Source: Cryomorphaceae bacterium
GTDB taxonomy: Bacteria > Bacteroidota > Bacteroidia > Flavobacteriales > BACL11
Reading direction: 5' to 3'
NCBI GenBank assembly: GCA_949511925.1
Contig: CATEYX010000016.1
Span: forward strand, 1 to 9,088
DNA: 9,088 bases
The notes beneath the pieces are model-generated. The model was not told the DNA's origin. It did no database searches and saw only the letters and a list, made by a program, of their open reading frames with translations. Position 1 is the stretch's first letter, and each line of letters opens with the position of its first letter. The translations under genes were made by a program, and so were the position numbers. Below are positions 6,920 to 9,088 of this stretch, in pieces.

Positions 6920-6953
6920 AAAAAAGGATAAAACCTAAGCTTTACCCTTTTTT
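6920..6953 (-). terminator. Intrinsic terminator after rplQ, end of the ribosomal/rpoA operon
   Basis: On the - strand, arms AAAAAAGGGTAAA and TTTATCCTTTTTT form a stem of up to 13 bp around the loop GCTTAGGT and run into a U-tract. One G-U wobble in the - strand RNA would be an A-C mismatch on the other strand, again indicating - strand use. It begins 24 bp after the rplQ stop. A pyrimidine-responsive carA attenuator is less likely because the carA promoter box lies downstream of the hairpin. Confidence 0.82.
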
Positions 6954-6977
6954 AAAATATTAAAAAGAAGTTATTTA

Positions 6978-7529
6978 CTACTCTCCTTTTTCTTCTTTTT
7001 CTTCAGAGTTATTAGTCTTTTCTTTAGTTTCTGTTACTACAGGAGTTTCTTCAACTACTGGAGCATCTTCAACAACAACTGCTTCTTCAACAGCATGAGC
7101 AACATCCTCAACTTTCTTAGATTTAGCTCTTCTTGCTTTTTTACGCTTAGGCTTATCAGTAGTATACTCTTCATTATAGTCAACCAACTCAATAAATGCC
7201 ATTTGTGCATTATCTCCCAAACGGTTGCTTAATTTTAAGATTCTAGTGTATCCTCCTGGTCTGTCAGCAATTTTAGTAGCAACATCACTGAATAGCTCAG
7301 TAATTGCTTGCTTTTGCTTCAAGTATGAAAATACAGTTCTTCTTGAATGTGTAGTGTCGTCTTTTGATTTTGTAATCAAAGGTTCAACATATACTCTTAA
7401 TGCTTTTGCTTTCGCTAAAGTAGTTTTAATTCTTTTGTGTTCAATTAATGAACATGCCATATTAGCAAGCATTGCCTTTCTATGAGCAGCTTTTCTACTT
7501 AAATGGTTAAATTTCTTTCCGTGTCTCAT
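6978..7529 (-). CDS. rplQ: 50S ribosomal protein L17 with C-terminal extension
   Basis: L17 is a large-subunit protein near the exit side of the 50S particle. The conserved core spans about residues 1-120, beginning MRHGKKFNHLSRKAAHRKAM, with the family signature IKTTLAKAKALR (34-45), RPGGYTRILKL (90-100) and GDNAQMAFIELV (105-116). E. coli L17 is 127 residues and this protein is 183. The extra tail has a basic stretch (about 126-139, Lys/Arg-rich) followed by an acidic, Val- and Glu-rich low-complexity part with loose VVE-x-x-PVVEET-like repetition (140-183), probably disordered. The ATG at 7529 is 5 nt after the rpoA stop, so the two are cotranscribed and perhaps translationally coupled. 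The terminator just downstream marks the operon end. Confidence 0.97.
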   Translation of the reverse strand: MRHGKKFNHLSRKAAHRKAMLANMACSLIEHKRIKTTLAKAKALRVYVEPLITKSKDDTTHSRRTVFSYLKQKQAITELFSDVATKIADRPGGYTRILKLSNRLGDNAQMAFIELVDYNEEYTTDKPKRKKARRAKSKKVEDVAHAVEEAVVVEDAPVVEETPVVTETKEKTNNSEEKEEKGE

Positions 7530-7534
7530 TTTTC

Positions 7535-8518
7535 TTATTCGTTATCTAAATTATACTTCTCAGTGTCAAAACCGAAAGTCAATCCCTTTTCCTCTATTAA
7601 ATCTTCTAATTCTGAAAGTGATTTCTTACCAAAATTTCTGAATTTTAACATATCAGATTTTTTGAAAGAAACTAATTCACCTAATGTAAATACTTCTGCA
7701 GTTTTTAAGCAGTTTAATGCTCTAACTGATAAACCAAACTCAGTAAGTTCAGTTTTTAATAACTGACGCATGTGTAAAGTATCCTCATCAAATTCTTCCA
7801 CGATATCTTCTTCTAAACTGATTTTTTCGTCAGAGAATAACATAAAGTGTTGGATTAAGATTTTAGACGCTTCAGTCAAAGCTTGTTTTGGTTCAATTGA
7901 ACCGTCAGTAGTAATATTTAAGTTTAACTTTTCAAAATCAGTTTTTTGACCAACTCTGTAATCCTCAATATTATAATTTACATTTTTGATTGGAGTAAAG
8001 ATAGAATCAATAGCAATTGTTCCTATTGGAGCATCTTCTATTTCATTCGCTTCAGCTGGTACATATCCTCTACCCTTAGCAATAGTAAATTGCATTTCAA
8101 ATGTTACTTTCTTATCCAATTCACAAATAACCTGCTCTGGATTTAATACTTGAAAGTTAGATAAACTACTTGCCAAATTAGCAGCAGTAATTACATCCGT
8201 TTTGCTAACTTTTAAAGTTGCAACTTCTGACTCAACAGTTTCAATTTGTTGCTTAAATCTTACTTGCTTAAGGTTCAAGATAATTTCAGTAATATCTTGT
8301 ACAACACCTTGAATAGTAGAAAATTCATGATCAACTCCTGTGATTTTGATTGATGTAATAGCATATCCTTCTAAAGAAGATAATAAAACTCTTCTTAAAG
8401 CATTACCTACAGTTAAACCATAACCTGGCTCTAACGGACGAAACTCAAAGTCTCCTTGGTTAGCAGCTTCATTAATCATTACTACCTCATCTGGCTTTTG
8501 AAAATCTAAGATTTGCAT
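7535..8518 (-). CDS. rpoA: DNA-directed RNA polymerase alpha subunit
   Basis: The alpha subunit dimerises to start RNA polymerase assembly and contacts promoters and regulators through its C-terminal domain. At 327 residues it is close to E. coli (329). The N-terminal domain (about 1-232) contains LTVGNALRRVLLSSLEG (35-51), the dimer and core-binding helix. An acidic linker (236-247, EEDIVEEFDEDT) leads to the C-terminal helix-hairpin-helix domain (about 250-315). There LSVRALNCLK (263-272) carries R266 and N269, matching the DNA-contacting R265 and N268 of E. coli, followed by NFGKKSLSEL (295-304). DNA contact through UP-like elements is therefore plausible. The ATG at 8518 follows the rpsD stop by 21 bp of AT-rich sequence with no SD motif. 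The gene sits between rpsD and rplQ as in most bacteria. Confidence 0.98.
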   Translation of the reverse strand: MQILDFQKPDEVVMINEAANQGDFEFRPLEPGYGLTVGNALRRVLLSSLEGYAITSIKITGVDHEFSTIQGVVQDITEIILNLKQVRFKQQIETVESEVATLKVSKTDVITAANLASSLSNFQVLNPEQVICELDKKVTFEMQFTIAKGRGYVPAEANEIEDAPIGTIAIDSIFTPIKNVNYNIEDYRVGQKTDFEKLNLNITTDGSIEPKQALTEASKILIQHFMLFSDEKISLEEDIVEEFDEDTLHMRQLLKTELTEFGLSVRALNCLKTAEVFTLGELVSFKKSDMLKFRNFGKKSLSELEDLIEEKGLTFGFDTEKYNLDNE

Positions 8519-8539
8519 GTTTTTTATTTTTTAATATTC

Positions 8540-9088
8540 TTATTTAGAGTATAATTCTACAATTAACTGCTCCTTAATGTTTTCAGGAATCTGAATTCTT
8601 TCAGGTGCAGAAACTACTTTACCTAATTGAGTTTCTCCATTCCATTGTAACCATTCTGATTCATTAGAGCTAGAAGTAATTGAATTAGTGATTGTTTCTA
8701 AAGATTTTGAACGTGCACGTACTGAAACAACATCACCTACTTTTAAAGCATATGAAGGAATGTTTACATTTTCACCATTCACAGTAATATGTTTGTGAGT
8801 AACTAACTGACGAGCTCCTCTTCTTGTTGGTGCAATACCTAAACGGTACACAACATTATCCAAACGTAATTCACACATTTGTAATAAATTTTCACCAGTA
8901 ACTCCTTTTCTTCTAAGTGCTTCCTTAAATAAATTAGAAAATTGTTTCTCTAAAATACCATAAGTAAACTTAGCTTTTTGTTTTTCCATTAATTGCACAC
9001 CATATTCGGATTGTTTACCTCTCCTTCTTTGGTTACCGTGCTGTCCTGGTCCGTAAGCTTTTTTAGCTAATGCTTTATCTGGTCCAAA
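8540..9088 (-). CDS. rpsD: 30S ribosomal protein S4 (N-terminus cut by window edge)
   Basis: S4 is a primary 16S rRNA-binding protein that nucleates 30S assembly and, in some bacteria, represses its own operon. The frame is open to the right edge and gives 182 residues ending at TAA (8542-8540). About 20 N-terminal residues are missing relative to the usual length near 201. The visible start FGPDKALAKKAYGPGQHG followed by a Gln/Arg-rich stretch is the typical S4 N-terminal region. The S4 RNA-binding fold is clear in LRLDNVVYRLG, RRGARQLVTHKHI and VNG (visible residues 74-105). The C-terminus IPENIKEQLIVELYSK is also family-like. A GTG at 8998 is an internal valine codon, not the start, because the conserved reading continues upstream to the edge. 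It is cotranscribed with rpoA. Whether Zn-binding cysteines occur cannot be seen. Confidence 0.97.
   Translation of the reverse strand, partial: FGPDKALAKKAYGPGQHGNQRRRGKQSEYGVQLMEKQKAKFTYGILEKQFSNLFKEALRRKGVTGENLLQMCELRLDNVVYRLGIAPTRRGARQLVTHKHITVNGENVNIPSYALKVGDVVSVRARSKSLETITNSITSSSNESEWLQWNGETQLGKVVSAPERIQIPENIKEQLIVELYSK

Noticed and set aside
6903..6953. Pyrimidine-responsive attenuator or riboswitch ahead of carA
   Set aside because: The hairpin precedes the -7 box, no leader peptide or antiterminator alternative is apparent, and the position right after rplQ fits a plain operon terminator.
7225..7766. Two + strand open frames (7225-7485 and 7503-7766) across rplQ and rpoA
   Set aside because: Both are antisense to conserved ribosomal and polymerase genes, and their products are low-information Ser/Phe/Asn-rich sequences.
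7946..8146. Open frame of 66 codons on the + strand within rpoA
   Set aside because: Ile/Tyr/Ser-rich antisense translation of conserved RpoA codons, with no start signals.
8540..8998. rpsD as a complete 152-residue protein starting with GTG at 8998
   Set aside because: The same frame continues upstream to the edge with the conserved S4 N-terminal region (GPGQHG and the Arg-rich stretch), so the GTG is an internal Val codon.
1..9088. Mobile element, CRISPR array, tRNA/rRNA or hidden defence system
   Set aside because: No transposase, integrase, spaced direct repeats, tRNA-like cloverleaf or unexplained gap was found. The genes are tightly packed housekeeping genes with gaps of 75 bp or less.

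Overview
The window is a stretch of core chromosome from an AT-rich bacterium of the Bacteroidota, most likely the order Flavobacteriales. Four things point there: the gene order rpsD-rpoA-rplQ-carA-eno-gltA, the absence of convincing Shine-Dalgarno sequences ahead of almost every gene, boxes matching the Bacteroidota -7 consensus TAnnTTTG at transcription-unit starts, and a long acidic/valine-rich tail on ribosomal protein L17. I cannot name a genus from the sequence alone.

Layout on the + strand (left end): the last 46 codons of an aldehyde dehydrogenase of the ALDH3 type (1-141), then a complete RhlE-like DEAD-box RNA helicase (163-1401). Its 3' end overlaps tail-to-tail by 17 bp with the next gene. 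Everything from there to the right edge is on the - strand.

Read in the direction of transcription, right to left, the - strand holds three apparent transcription units. (1) The alpha operon end: rpsD (its N-terminal codons lie outside the window), rpoA and rplQ, closed by a strong intrinsic terminator at 6920-6953. (2) carA-eno-gltA, starting from a TAnnTTTG box directly before the carA ATG (6902) and closed by an intrinsic terminator at 3120-3148. (3) A single-gene unit encoding a UbiD-family prenyl-FMN decarboxylase (3109-1385), again with a TAnnTTTG box directly before its ATG.

The genes cover translation and transcription (S4, RNA polymerase alpha, L17), pyrimidine and arginine precursor supply (carbamoyl-phosphate synthase small subunit), lower glycolysis (enolase), entry to the TCA cycle (citrate synthase), a quinone or aromatic-acid decarboxylase, and RNA remodelling. 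All visible proteins are full length for their families with key residues intact, apart from the two cut by the window edges.

I see no mobile element, CRISPR array, tRNA, rRNA or unrecognised gene system, and no gene-free stretch above 75 bp. The most interesting signals are regulatory: -7 boxes placed 3-4 nt before start codons, which suggests leaderless mRNAs; terminator hairpins packed against the next promoter; and a small hairpin spanning the convergent stop codons.
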